A DNA stretch of 64,000 nt from Pseudomonadota bacterium (GCA_037200975.1 JBBCGI010000001.1:1-64000); one strand, 5' to 3'. Shown: positions 9,395-19,254, counted from the stretch's first letter. Numbers and translations: made by a program. Notes: generated by a model not told the origin, from the sequence alone.

Positions 9395-10669
9395 ATGTCC
9401 CAGGATTCACAGATTCGCGCTAGCGAAGGGTTGCGCCACGTCAAGTACGAGATCCGCGGCCGGCTTGCGCGGCGCGCGCAGGAACTCGAACGGCAGGGCT
9501 ATGAAATCGTCCCGCTGAACATCGGCAATCCAGGAGCCTTCGGATTCCGCACGCCCGAAACCATGCGCCTCGCCATGATCGAAAACATGGCCGTGGCCGA
9601 AGGGTATTGCCACCAGAAGGGCATCTTCCCGGCGCGTGAAGCCGTGGTCATGCAGCAGCAGATGCGCGGCGTGACGGGCATCAGCGCCGAAGAGGTCTTC
9701 ATCGGCAACGGCGTGAGCGAGTTGATCGACCTGTCCCTGCGCGCGCTGCTCAATCCCGGCGACGAGGTGCTGATCCCGAGCCCGGACTATCCACTGTGGT
9801 CGGCCGCGGTCACGTTGAATGGCGGCAAGGCGGTCTACTATCCCTGCCGCCCGGAAAACGACTTCGTCCCCGACCCGGAAGAGATCGCCGCGCTGGTCAC
9901 GCGCAAGACGCGCGCCATCGTGGTCATCAACCCTAACAACCCCACCGGCGCGGTTTATCCGCGCGCCGTGTGCGAAGCCATCGCAAAACTGGCGGAAACC
10001 GCCAAGCTCATCGTGTTCAGCGATGAGATCTACGACCAGATGACGTACGAAGGGGTCGAATCGATCCCGATGGCCACGCTGGTGAAGGACACGTTGTGCT
10101 GCACGATGTCGGGCCTGTCGAAGATCTACCGCGCCTGCGGTTACCGGGTGGGTTGGGCCGCGTTCACCGGCAATCTGCGCGGCGCGGGCGACTACCTGGC
10201 GGCGCTCGAACTGTTGTCGTCGCTGCGGCTGTGCTCGAACGTGCCGGCGCAGTGGGCCGTGCAGACCGCACTCGGCGGCTACCAGAGCATCAAGGAACTG
10301 TTGGCCCCCGGCGGGCGGCTGTTCGAGTCGCGCAAGGCCATTCTCGAGGCCACGCGTGCGAGCCGCTTCCTGCAGCTGGCGCCGCCGAAAGGGTCGATGT
10401 ACGCCTTCGTGCGAGTGAAGACCGACGAACTGCCGGACTTCGACGACCAGGCCTTCGCGCTCGACCTGCTCGAGCAGAAACACGTGTTGCTGGCGCCGGG
10501 CACGAGTTTCAACGTGCCGTACCGCGATCATTTCCGCACCACGTTGCTGCCGGACGCGGCGCTGCTCAGGAAGGTGTTCGCGCGGATCGACGACCTGCTG
10601 ACTTCTTACGTGGGCCGCGCGCCCACTGACAAGGCGCGCGTCGTTCATGCGGAGTCACGCTTCAAGTAG
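9395..10669 (+). CDS. alaA: Alanine-type aminotransferase (AlaA-like, PLP fold type I)
   Basis: 424-residue PLP enzyme, close in pattern to glutamate-pyruvate aminotransferase AlaA: LNIGNPGAFGF, GNGVSELIDL, SPDYPLWSAAV, INPNNPTGAVY, FSDEIYD (Asp210), and SGLSKIYRACGYRVGW with Lys243 as the Schiff-base lysine. LRLCSNVPAQ and LGGYQSI also match AlaA. The ATG at 9395 gives the normal N-terminus; an in-frame TTG 12 bases earlier is less likely. The last 23 bases overlap the start of the next gene. It probably interconverts pyruvate and alanine using glutamate. Confidence 0.9.
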   Translation: MSQDSQIRASEGLRHVKYEIRGRLARRAQELERQGYEIVPLNIGNPGAFGFRTPETMRLAMIENMAVAEGYCHQKGIFPAREAVVMQQQMRGVTGISAEEVFIGNGVSELIDLSLRALLNPGDEVLIPSPDYPLWSAAVTLNGGKAVYYPCRPENDFVPDPEEIAALVTRKTRAIVVINPNNPTGAVYPRAVCEAIAKLAETAKLIVFSDEIYDQMTYEGVESIPMATLVKDTLCCTMSGLSKIYRACGYRVGWAAFTGNLRGAGDYLAALELLSSLRLCSNVPAQWAVQTALGGYQSIKELLAPGGRLFESRKAILEATRASRFLQLAPPKGSMYAFVRVKTDELPDFDDQAFALDLLEQKHVLLAPGTSFNVPYRDHFRTTLLPDAALLRKVFARIDDLLTSYVGRAPTDKARVVHAESRFK

Positions 10670-13328
10670 TGCTTCCAAGTTATTGAATAAGCAGCGACTA
10701 CCCCGTTCAATTTCCGACGCGCTCGCGGCCGGCGCCACGCTCATCGTGCCGAGCACGCAACGTCAGGCCGCAATCCGCGTGGCCTGGGCAGAGCAACAGC
10801 GCGCGCGCGGTCTTGCGGTCTGGGCGACTCCACGCGTCGTCACGTTCGCACAGTTTTGCGAGCGTGCGCTGCGGGAGCAGTGGGCTGACGACGCCTCTCC
10901 CGACCGGCTGCTGCCGCCTGGCGCGGAGTGGGCCAGCCTGCGCGAGTTGCGCCGCGATGCCGGTGGAATCGCCGAAGCCCGCGCCTTGCTCAATTCACTG
11001 CGTACGCTGTCGGAATGGCGGATACCGCGCGGCAGCGGTGCCTTGTCGTCATCACCCGAAGCAGAATTGCTGGCCGAAACGGGCGCAGAACTCGCGCGGC
11101 TGTCGGCGGCGCAAGGGCGCAAACCGCTGCGCGATTGGCTGCCGGAGCTGCGCGCGCCCGCGGACAAGATCGTGGCCGCGGGTTTTGCGATCCTGCCGGC
11201 ACAACACGCCGAGACCCTGCGGCGCCTCGACGCCGATGTGTCGACGCCGCCCGACCCGGACCGTCGCGCCGCAGTCGGCGTGGCGCTCGCGCAGAACGAT
11301 GAGCACGAGCTCGATCTCATTTCCCAGTGGTGCCGCGACCGGCTCGAGCGCGATCCCGAAAGCCGCCTGCTGATCGTGGACGCGCGCCTGCGCCAGCGAC
11401 GCGGCCTGTACGAGCGGCTGTTGTCGCAGACGCTGACCCCCGCGCAGTGGTTTGGCAACGCAGCGCGGGATGCCTCGACGGTGTTTGCTTTCGAAGGCGG
11501 CCGGCCACTCGCCGAATTTCCCGTCATCGCGCATGCGCTGCTGACGCTGCGGCTCGTGACGGGCCGGCTGCCCTTTGAAGAGGTCGTGCACTGGCTGAGA
11601 TTGCCGTTTCTCGACCAGCAGGATTGCTTCGCGGGCGCGGCGGTCGAATCGCAGCTGCGCGAGGCGCGCCGGCTCGAATTCACCGCGGCCGACCTGGTGG
11701 CGCTGCTCGAGCGCAGCGCCAGCGACAACCTGCCGGTGCAATCGCTGGCCCAACGGCTGAAGCTCGCGATCGCGACCTTGAGTGGCGAAGCGCGCACACC
11801 GGCCGAATGGGCGCCGCGCACGTTGACGGCATTGCGGCAACTCGGCTGGCATGGATCACGCACCCTGCGCAGCGACGAGCAGCAGACCGTGGCGCGCTGG
11901 CATGCGCTGCTCGACGAATATTCGGCCCTGGGTGCGTGGTTGCCGCGCGGGTCCGCCAGCGCCGCGGTGAGCGCGCTCGCGGATCTCGCGGCCGAGCGCA
12001 ATTTCGATGCGGCCAGCGTCGAAGCGCCGGTCACGCTGACGGATTCCCATGACGATCCGATCGTCCACTACGACGGCATCTGGGTCGTGGGTCTCGACGC
12101 CGCCCAATGGCCCGCGCCGCCGCGGCCCGACGTGTTCATCCCCTTCGGCCTGCAAGTACAGGCGGGGATTCCGGCGGCGACCGCGGCGGGTCAGACCGCC
12201 GTCGCGCGCGCCTCGTTGGCCGCGTGGCGCGCCAGTGGCGCGACGCTGGTCTGCTCCTGGGCGCGGCTCGAAGGCGATGTTCATCGCACGCCGAGTCCAT
12301 TGCTCGTGCAAGCGGGCGAAGCTGCGAACTACTCGCCGTCGCCGCCAATTCCCCCGCTCGCGACCGCGACACGCGCGCAAATCGAACTGCTCGACGACGA
12401 GCAGGGCGTCGCCATCGACCGGATTCTGCCCGTGCGCGGCGGCGTTCGGCCGTTGCAGCTGCAGGCCGAGTGCGCTTTCCACGCGTACGCCGAACTGCGG
12501 CTCGACGCGCGCGCGCTCGAAGCGCCGATACCCGGCATCGATCCGCGCGAACGCGGCATGTTGCTGCACAAGGCGCTCGAGCTGATCTGGGAGAAACTGC
12601 GGGGCCATTTCGAATTGACCAGCACCGACGACGCGGTGCGCAAGTGGATGGTCGGCCATGCGGTCGAGGCCGCGGTCGTCTCGGTGTTCCGCGGTTACGT
12701 GCCGGAGGAGCTGCGTCTGGCGGTCGATCGCGAGAAGTTCCGGCTCGAGCAATTGATCCTCGCGCTGCTGGAGCTCGAAAGCCAAAGGCCCGCATTCGAG
12801 GTGGTCAGTCTCGAAGCGCGCCGCGAGATCGCGATCGCCGGCGGCCGCTTCGAGATGCGCATCGATCGCGTGGATTCGATCGAGGGCGGCGGCTTCGCCA
12901 TCCTCGACTACAAGTCGGGCGAGCCGCGCGCGCTGCGCTGGCAGGGCGATGTGATCCGCGATCCGCAGCTCATCGCCTATCTGATCGCCGAGGGCGGGCG
13001 CAACGTCCAGGCACTGGCGAACATCTCGCTCGCGAACGGCCGCGCGAAATTCACCGGCAAGAGCTCACGCAAGGGGCTGCTGCCCGAGGTGGGCGGCCTG
13101 CCGGGACTCAGCGTGCAGAAGAATCAGCCGGACGAGATCGACGCCGCGTGGCGCGCGCAGACCGCGGAATGGGTGCAGCTGGTGCGCGAGCTCGCGGCTG
13201 AATATCTCGCGGGCAGGGCGACCGTCGAAGCCGCGCCCGACGTGTGCCGCGTCTGTGCACTCACCACATTGTGCCGGCGCGTCGAACTGGCGGATGACCA
13301 CGGACGATTCGGGGACTCTCATGAGTGA
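10647..13328 (+). CDS. AddB-like PD-(D/E)XK nuclease (probable double-strand-break repair protein)
   Basis: 893 residues. The N-terminal part resembles the inactive helicase-like region of AddB/RecC-type proteins (ATLIVPSTQRQAA, then RVVTFAQF). The C-terminal part is a RecB-family nuclease with GRFEMRIDRVD and AILDYKSGEP (Asp754, Lys756). Four cysteines are placed as in AddB-type iron-sulfur nucleases: Cys609 before the nuclease core and Cys867, Cys870 and Cys876 after it (DVCRVCALTTLC). With the next gene it probably forms a two-subunit end-resection complex. It overlaps the next gene by 8 bases. Family assignment is by motif and gene pairing; overall AddB identity is expected to be low. Confidence 0.83.
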   Translation: MRSHASSSASKLLNKQRLPRSISDALAAGATLIVPSTQRQAAIRVAWAEQQRARGLAVWATPRVVTFAQFCERALREQWADDASPDRLLPPGAEWASLRELRRDAGGIAEARALLNSLRTLSEWRIPRGSGALSSSPEAELLAETGAELARLSAAQGRKPLRDWLPELRAPADKIVAAGFAILPAQHAETLRRLDADVSTPPDPDRRAAVGVALAQNDEHELDLISQWCRDRLERDPESRLLIVDARLRQRRGLYERLLSQTLTPAQWFGNAARDASTVFAFEGGRPLAEFPVIAHALLTLRLVTGRLPFEEVVHWLRLPFLDQQDCFAGAAVESQLREARRLEFTAADLVALLERSASDNLPVQSLAQRLKLAIATLSGEARTPAEWAPRTLTALRQLGWHGSRTLRSDEQQTVARWHALLDEYSALGAWLPRGSASAAVSALADLAAERNFDAASVEAPVTLTDSHDDPIVHYDGIWVVGLDAAQWPAPPRPDVFIPFGLQVQAGIPAATAAGQTAVARASLAAWRASGATLVCSWARLEGDVHRTPSPLLVQAGEAANYSPSPPIPPLATATRAQIELLDDEQGVAIDRILPVRGGVRPLQLQAECAFHAYAELRLDARALEAPIPGIDPRERGMLLHKALELIWEKLRGHFELTSTDDAVRKWMVGHAVEAAVVSVFRGYVPEELRLAVDREKFRLEQLILALLELESQRPAFEVVSLEARREIAIAGGRFEMRIDRVDSIEGGGFAILDYKSGEPRALRWQGDVIRDPQLIAYLIAEGGRNVQALANISLANGRAKFTGKSSRKGLLPEVGGLPGLSVQKNQPDEIDAAWRAQTAEWVQLVRELAAEYLAGRATVEAAPDVCRVCALTTLCRRVELADDHGRFGDSHE

Positions 13329-16300
13329 TCTCGAAACTTCCGACGCGCTGGCGCGCGAGCGCGCGCTCGCGGTCGATGAGTCGTTCATCGTCCAGGCGCC
13401 GGCCGGTTCGGGCAAGACCACCGTGCTCACGCAGCGATACCTGCAGCTGCTCGCCACTGTCGATGAACCGGAGCAGGTGCTCGCCATCACGTTCACGCGC
13501 AAGGCCGCCGGGGAAATGCGCGAACGCGTGCGGCAGGCGCTCGATGGCGCCATCACGGTCAAATCACCGGCCGACGAAGTCACGCTGCGGCTGGCCGCGG
13601 CAGCGCGTGCCCAGGCGGCACGGCGGAACTGGGGCATCGAAGACAACTCTGCGCGGCTTCGAATCCAGACCATCGACTCCTTCAATCACTATCTCGCCAG
13701 TTCGTTGCCGATCACCTCGCGCGGCGGTTTCGCGCGCGGTGTCACGGATTCACCGGACGATCTGTATACGCTCGCGGCGCGCGAAACGATGCGGCATGCG
13801 GAAACCGACCCGGACTACAGCAAACAACTCGAGCTGCTGCTGCGCCGCCTCGACAATCGCTGGCTGCGTCTCGAAGCGCTGATTGCCGCGATGTTGCCGC
13901 GCCGCGCGGAATGGCTGCCCAACCTGCCGCAGTTGTCGGGTGAGGAGCTCGTGCCACGCATCGAAGCGAGTCTCACGGCGATCGTGGCGGAAGAGCTCGC
14001 CGCGGCCGCGAAAACGCTGCCGGCCGGCTTCACGCAACAGGCCAGCCGGCTGGCGCGTTTCGCCGCGGGCAATCTGGATCCGGAGATCCATGTCGACGTC
14101 GGCGTGTGGCGTGACTCCGCCGCGCCGCTCACGCCGACACTGGCGGATCTGCCGCGCTGGCGCTTCGTGACGCGGCTCGCGCTGACCGCGGAAGGCACGC
14201 TGCGCAAGCTGCTCAACAAGACGATGGGGGTGCCGGCGGAAGATCCGGACGCCCGTGCGCTGCGCGACGAATGGAAGATGACGCTCGGCGAGTTCGACGC
14301 ACGCCAGGCGGCGGCGCTGGCGCGCATCGGAGCGCTGCCCGAACCCAGGATTCCGGAGAAGGCGCGACGCGCGCTCGACGCGCTGGCGCGCATCCTGCTG
14401 CTCGCGGCGCAGCAGCTCACGCTGGTTTTCGATGCCGAGGGCGATTGCGATCACCCGGAGATCGCCGGCGCCGCGCGCCGCGCGTTGACGGAAGACGCCA
14501 GTCCGACGCCACTCGCCGAACGGCTCGGTACCCGTCTCCAACACGTGCTGGTCGACGAATTCCAGGACACCTCGCGCGATCAATACGAGCTGCTGCTGTC
14601 GCTCACGCAGGATTGGTCCGAAGGCGACGGACGCACGCTGTTCCTGGTCGGCGATCCGATGCAGTCCATCTACGGCTTTCGCAATGCCGAGGTCGGCCGG
14701 TTCGCGACGGTTCGCGAGGGCGGGCTCGCCCATGTGCGGCTGACGCCACTCGAGTTGCGCCGCAATTTCCGCTCCGCGCCGGCGCTCGTGCACTGGTGCA
14801 ACGACGTCTTCGCGCGCGTGTTTCCGGCCGAAGACGACCCGCGCAGCAGCGCGGTCCGCCACCTCGCGAGCGTCCCGGCGCGTGGCGCTCTCAAGGGGGA
14901 GCCGCGCGTCTACCGGGTGGGCTTCGAGGGGGGCACGCGCGCGGAGGCGAAGTCCGCCGCGCGGCTGATCGCCACGCTGCGCCGCGAACGACCTGGCGAG
15001 TCGATCGCGGTGCTCGCGGGTGCCCGCACGCATCTGCGTGCGATACGCGCCGAGCTCACCCGCACGCAGCAGCCCTTCATCGGCGTGAATCTCGAGCCGC
15101 TCGCCGACGTGTCCGTCGTGCGGGACCTCGAGGCGCTGCTGCGCGCACTGGACTCGCCGCTCGATCGCATCGCCTGGCTGGCTGTGCTGCGCGCACCGTT
15201 CGTGGGTCTGACGCTGCCGGACCTCACGCGCGTCGCCGAAGCGGCCGGCGCGGACACCATCGCCACGGCATTACGCAATGGAATTCCCGGTCTGTCGCCC
15301 GATGGATTCGACCGGCTGCTGCGCGCCACGCCGATCCTGCTCGCCGGATGGACCGAGCGCGAACGCGAGACTCGCGCGCATTCGGTCGAGCGCGTGTGGC
15401 TTGCATTGGGTGGAGCGGCGACATGTAGCAGCGATGCGGAGATTGCGCATGCGCGCAGATTCCTCGCGGCGCTCGATGAACAGGACCGGCAACGCACACG
15501 CGGCCGATCTGCCGACCTGCAACGCCTGATGCAGCGGCTGTACGCGGAAGACCCCGCACAGCCGGGCGCCGTTTCATTGATGACGATCCATGGCGCGAAA
15601 GGTCTCGAATTCGATCACGTGTTCGTGCTCGGCTTGGGGTTACGCGGACGCGGCGACGACTCGCGGCTGCTCAACTGGCTGCAGCTGCCGCGCAAGGACG
15701 GCCGCGATCACCTGATCATGGCGCCGCTGCGATTCCGCGATCAGGACGACGAGGAAAAAGACGACGAGATCAACCAGTATCTGCGCGCCATCCATCGCGA
15801 TCGCGCCATCGAAGAGCGCGGGCGGCAGGCGTACGTGGCGCTGACACGCGCCCGTTACTCTTTGCACGTGTACGTGCACCCGCGTACCACCGAGAAAGAC
15901 GGCGTGTTCTCTTTCGCTCCGCCGTCGAACACGTTGCTTCACAACCTGTGGCCGGCGCTGGGCGAACACATGAGCCAGTTCGAAACCATCGGTGGCGAGA
16001 TCCAGGAGGAGATCGTGCTGCCGGTCGTCACGCAACAGCGGCGCCGCCTGCCGCGTCACTTGCCGGCCTGGCAGATTCCGCCCGACGTGCTGGCACGCGG
16101 CGAGCTCGTGCCCGTGAATGCCGAAGAGGATGCTATCGAATTCAGCTGGGTGCGCCAGACGGCGCGGCGCGTCGGGACGGTGGTGCACGAAGCGCTCGAA
16201 AGGTTTGCGCGCGGCAAACTACCGGACAGCGAAGAGCTGCCGGCGCTGCGCGCGCAGCTCGAATCGCGGCTGCAGGCGCTCGGCGTCGAAGCCGCGGCGG

Positions 16301-16674
16301 CGCAGGCGGGTGCGGAGCGTGCGATGCAGGCGTTACGCGCGACGCTCGCCGACGAGCGCGGGCGGTGGCTGTTCGATGCGGGTCATCGCGAGGCGCGATC
16401 GGAGCTGGCGCTGTCAGGCGTGCGCGCGGGACACATCGTCAATGCAGTCATCGACCGCACCTTCGTCGCGGACGGCACACGCTGGGTGGTGGACTTCAAG
16501 ACCAGCCCCCACGAAGGCGGCGACCTTGCGGCGTTCCTGGATTCCGAAGCCGCGCGCTACGAGGCGCAGCTTCGGCGCTACGCGCACCTGGCGCGCGGGC
16601 TCGGACCCGAGCCCGTGCGTGCGGGCCTGTACTTTCCGCTGCTCGCGGCATGGCGCGAAGTAGCGGTCAATTGA
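13321..16674 (+). CDS. AddA-like UvrD-family helicase with C-terminal RecB-type nuclease
   Basis: 1117 residues. Superfamily 1A helicase motifs are all present: motif I APAGSGKTT (26-34), Ia TFTRKAAGEMRER, II LVDEFQDTSRDQYELL, III GDPMQSIYGFRN, IV LRRNFRSAPAL, V MTIHGAKGLEFDHVFVLGLG and VI VALTRAR. The C-terminal quarter has GTVVHEALERFA and WVVDFKTSPH, the RecB-like nuclease core. The ATG at 13321 overlaps the AddB-like gene, giving MSDLETSDALARERAL; earlier in-frame starts would sit deep in that gene. Expected role: unwinding and trimming of broken DNA ends before RecA loading. It ends against a large hairpin and the convergent gspN. Confidence 0.88.
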   Translation: MSDLETSDALARERALAVDESFIVQAPAGSGKTTVLTQRYLQLLATVDEPEQVLAITFTRKAAGEMRERVRQALDGAITVKSPADEVTLRLAAAARAQAARRNWGIEDNSARLRIQTIDSFNHYLASSLPITSRGGFARGVTDSPDDLYTLAARETMRHAETDPDYSKQLELLLRRLDNRWLRLEALIAAMLPRRAEWLPNLPQLSGEELVPRIEASLTAIVAEELAAAAKTLPAGFTQQASRLARFAAGNLDPEIHVDVGVWRDSAAPLTPTLADLPRWRFVTRLALTAEGTLRKLLNKTMGVPAEDPDARALRDEWKMTLGEFDARQAAALARIGALPEPRIPEKARRALDALARILLLAAQQLTLVFDAEGDCDHPEIAGAARRALTEDASPTPLAERLGTRLQHVLVDEFQDTSRDQYELLLSLTQDWSEGDGRTLFLVGDPMQSIYGFRNAEVGRFATVREGGLAHVRLTPLELRRNFRSAPALVHWCNDVFARVFPAEDDPRSSAVRHLASVPARGALKGEPRVYRVGFEGGTRAEAKSAARLIATLRRERPGESIAVLAGARTHLRAIRAELTRTQQPFIGVNLEPLADVSVVRDLEALLRALDSPLDRIAWLAVLRAPFVGLTLPDLTRVAEAAGADTIATALRNGIPGLSPDGFDRLLRATPILLAGWTERERETRAHSVERVWLALGGAATCSSDAEIAHARRFLAALDEQDRQRTRGRSADLQRLMQRLYAEDPAQPGAVSLMTIHGAKGLEFDHVFVLGLGLRGRGDDSRLLNWLQLPRKDGRDHLIMAPLRFRDQDDEEKDDEINQYLRAIHRDRAIEERGRQAYVALTRARYSLHVYVHPRTTEKDGVFSFAPPSNTLLHNLWPALGEHMSQFETIGGEIQEEIVLPVVTQQRRRLPRHLPAWQIPPDVLARGELVPVNAEEDAIEFSWVRQTARRVGTVVHEALERFARGKLPDSEELPALRAQLESRLQALGVEAAAAQAGAERAMQALRATLADERGRWLFDAGHREARSELALSGVRAGHIVNAVIDRTFVADGTRWVVDFKTSPHEGGDLAAFLDSEAARYEAQLRRYAHLARGLGPEPVRAGLYFPLLAAWREVAVN

Positions 16675-16688
16675 GCGCGATCCCGGAG

Positions 16689-16776
16689 GGGTGCCGGGGT
16701 GCAATTCTCGTAATTAAGCCGGCGCGCGCGTTAGAGCAACCGTCCACTTAATTACGAGAATTGCACCCCGGCACCC
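16689..16776. repeat. Perfect 30-bp inverted repeat with 28-base loop
   Basis: Arm 16689-16718 is the exact reverse complement of 16747-16776; the arm begins GGGTGCCGGGGTGCAATTC and ends TAATTAAG. The loop is 16719-16746. It fills the space between the convergent AddA-like gene and gspN, and its right arm reaches the gspN stop codon. It could act as a bidirectional terminator, but a 30-bp perfect stem without T-tract also resembles an interspersed palindromic element of the REP or miniature-transposon kind. No second copy of this sequence is in the window. Confidence 0.9.
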
Positions 16777-17528
16777 TAGAACGAGCCTTCGAACGAGAAG
16801 GTGGTGCGGCCGGAGGCATCCGGGCGGGCGCCCAGCGAAATATCGCGCACCAGGGATTCCGCCTGTGCCGTGCGACCGGTGATGAACCCACTGACTAGAT
16901 AGGAATTGGGTGGCGTGAGCGTCAACGTGCCGTCGATCGCGAACGGCCCGCCGATATCCCGCACCTTGCCGACCACATTGCCGTCGGCCTGCGTGGCGCC
17001 GTCGAAAACCAGCCGGTAGGAACCGAGATCGAGCGGCCGCGCGCCCACCTGGCGCAGCTCGGTCAATTCGATCGTTCCTTCCGCCTGACGCAGCGCGTGC
17101 GCCGCGCCGAACACTACGCGCTTGAGATCGATGGAAATGTTGCCGCGTTTGTCGGGCGGCAGATCCGCGATGAACGCGGGATCGAGCGGAAAACGCGCCA
17201 CGATATTGCGCACCTCGCCGACGGCCGACAGGTTCGTATCGACGTCCGCCCGCGCGCTGAGCACGCCGCCGCGTACGTCGACGTCGCCGCGCAGCGTGCC
17301 GACCAGCGCGGCGACGGGCGCCAGGTTCCAGGTGGCATCGCCGAGCGTGTTGTTCCCGACAACCAGCCCGAGGCACTCGCCGTGCCAGACCGAACCGCCG
17401 AGCTCGGCGCAACGCGCCTGCGGCGGCAGGGCCGACGAGAACCAGGAAGCGGGTAGATAGAGAGCCAGGATGACCAGGAACACGGCAAGCCCGGCGATGA
17501 CGGTCAGCAGCATCGCGCCGCGTTTCAT
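16776..17528 (-). CDS. gspN: Type II secretion system protein GspN
   Basis: 250 residues, the usual GspN length. One N-terminal membrane segment (about residues 6-28) is followed by a periplasmic beta-rich domain: PPQARCAELGGSVWHGECLG (a Cys pair), then WNLAPVAALVGTLRGDVDV and repeated GxxxL/I strands. GspN is an accessory inner-membrane component of type II secretion. It is the last gene of the gsp run; its ATG overlaps the gspM TGA by one base (TGATG). The identity rests largely on position plus this pattern, as GspN is poorly conserved. Confidence 0.82.
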   Translation of the reverse strand: MKRGAMLLTVIAGLAVFLVILALYLPASWFSSALPPQARCAELGGSVWHGECLGLVVGNNTLGDATWNLAPVAALVGTLRGDVDVRGGVLSARADVDTNLSAVGEVRNIVARFPLDPAFIADLPPDKRGNISIDLKRVVFGAAHALRQAEGTIELTELRQVGARPLDLGSYRLVFDGATQADGNVVGKVRDIGGPFAIDGTLTLTPPNSYLVSGFITGRTAQAESLVRDISLGARPDASGRTTFSFEGSF

Positions 17529-18001
17529 CAGCCGGCCTTGAGGACCAGGCCGGCGTTCACCAGGCCGACTTCACCGGCGGACTCGATTTCCGCCGATTCG
17601 ACGCGGACGCCGTGCTGCTGCGACAGGCGCGCCAGCCACGCGACCAGCGCATCGAAGGGTGCCTTGTCCAGACGGATGCGCAACCCCTTGTCGCCGGTGG
17701 GCTGGCTGCTCGACAACGCCTTGCCGAGGCCGCTCTCGCGCGCCGAACTGTCGATCAGCACGACGAGCGATTCGGCGGTGGCGGCGCCTGCCGCACCCGG
17801 ACCCGCGGCCGCCACCTGCGGCGCGACGCTCTGGATGAATGCCAGGTCGCCTTGTTTGGTCGCGATACGCTTGCGCGCCAGCGAAATCTGGGCGTTCAAC
17901 GGCACGATGATGGCCAGCAGCGCGAGCACCAGCACGACCGGAACGCCGATATTGACGATGCGGCGATCGCGCTCGGAGAGGTTTTCATACCAGGCGCGCA
18001 T
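17528..18001 (-). CDS. gspM: Type II secretion system protein GspM
   Basis: 157 residues. It starts MRAWYENLSERDRR, followed by a membrane segment (about 17-37) and a periplasmic ferredoxin-like domain, typical of GspM. GspM dimerises and binds GspL in the inner-membrane platform. A region rich in Ala and Gly (about 65-78) links the two parts. The ATG at 18001 overlaps the gspL stop by one base; a GTG immediately before it is the alternative start. Confidence 0.88.
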   Translation of the reverse strand: MRAWYENLSERDRRIVNIGVPVVLVLALLAIIVPLNAQISLARKRIATKQGDLAFIQSVAPQVAAAGPGAAGAATAESLVVLIDSSARESGLGKALSSSQPTGDKGLRIRLDKAPFDALVAWLARLSQQHGVRVESAEIESAGEVGLVNAGLVLKAG

Positions 18002-19251
18002 CACGCACCTGCCTTGCGGATCTGCAGCTGGCCGCTATAGCTGTCGCCGCTGGCGCTGCCGCTCAGGATGTCCGCCTTCCAGCTGCTGCTGCGCAGTTGC
18101 TGGCCGATCGCGTCGAGGCTGGCAGCGTCTGGCGCGTTGATGCGCAGGTTCAGCGTGCCGTCGCGAAAGGTGATGCCCTCGATCCTGGCGGACGGCGACG
18201 CGGAGCGCGCATTCGCCACGGCGGACAATGCCGGCAGCAGTGCGCCACCGCCGCCGCCACCGCGGATTTCGGCCAGACGCTTTTCGACGCGGCGACGCGC
18301 ATTGGTCGCGTTCTGCTCGCCCGGCATCGCCGTGCGAAAGACCTGCTGGATGCTGGTGTCGAGCGCGGCTTCGCTTTTGCGCAAACCCGACAGTTCGAAA
18401 TATCGCGCGCCGATGTGCAGGCAGAGCAGGGCGCCGGCGAGAATCGCGGCGATGCGCCAGGAATTCCAGCCCTGTTGCAGCGATGACGCCACCGCGAACG
18501 GGCCCTGCAGCAGGTTGACCGCCTCGCCACCGGCGGCCGCGGGTGCGAGCACCTCCAGCGGACCCGCGGGCAACAGCTGCACCTTCACGCCGGTGAAGCG
18601 GTCGCGCAACGCATCGATCTGCAGCTGGTGGGCTTCCCACTCGTCATGCCCGGAGTACAGCAACAGGCCGAGCGGGGCGGGCTCGAGCCCGGCGACCGCC
18701 GAAACCTGCGACGCAAGCGCCATTTCGAACGCATCGGGAATCGACAGTGCGGGCAACACCTGGGGCGGGCCTTCGGCGGCGCGCAGCGTGATCGAATCGC
18801 CATCGAGCAATACGATCAGCTGGCCGGGCATGGCCGGCAGCAACGTGGATTCCGGGTAGATAGCCGACGGAGCGAGCCCGGCGGCGCGCAGCTGCGTGAG
18901 CCACGCTTCGAGGCGCGCACGCTGCACGACGGTGACCGGAACGCGGCCCGTGTCCGCGGAACGTTCGCCGATCGCGAAGTGCAGGTTTTCGATTTCGTCG
19001 GCGACGCGTTCTTCGAGCGCATAGGGAACGACCTGCGCAAGTTTCGTCGCACCCTTCGCGGGCGCGTCGCTGTCGGTGGCGAGCGCGTCGCCGGCCGGCA
19101 CGATGACCGCGACGCGCCGGCCGGTGCTCATGGCGGTCGCCTGCGCGAGTTCGCCCGATACGGCGTTGACCACCACCTGGCCGTCGCTGTTGCACACCAT
19201 CCAGCGTGCCGGGGCGCCGTCGCGCAGATGGATTACCAGGGTCTCGCTCAT
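18001..19251 (-). CDS. gspL: Type II secretion system protein GspL
   Basis: 416 residues. The N-terminal cytoplasmic part has the actin-like fold pattern of GspL (LVIHLRDG, WMVCNSDG, QVVPYALEERVADEIENLHFA), which binds the GspE ATPase. A membrane segment lies near residues 265-285 and a periplasmic domain follows, with a Gly run near residues 334-338. GspL couples ATP hydrolysis by GspE to pseudopilus assembly. gspE itself is not in this window. Its stop codon overlaps gspM. Confidence 0.92.
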   Translation of the reverse strand: MSETLVIHLRDGAPARWMVCNSDGQVVVNAVSGELAQATAMSTGRRVAVIVPAGDALATDSDAPAKGATKLAQVVPYALEERVADEIENLHFAIGERSADTGRVPVTVVQRARLEAWLTQLRAAGLAPSAIYPESTLLPAMPGQLIVLLDGDSITLRAAEGPPQVLPALSIPDAFEMALASQVSAVAGLEPAPLGLLLYSGHDEWEAHQLQIDALRDRFTGVKVQLLPAGPLEVLAPAAAGGEAVNLLQGPFAVASSLQQGWNSWRIAAILAGALLCLHIGARYFELSGLRKSEAALDTSIQQVFRTAMPGEQNATNARRRVEKRLAEIRGGGGGGALLPALSAVANARSASPSARIEGITFRDGTLNLRINAPDAASLDAIGQQLRSSSWKADILSGSASGDSYSGQLQIRKAGA

Positions 19252-19254
19252 CGG

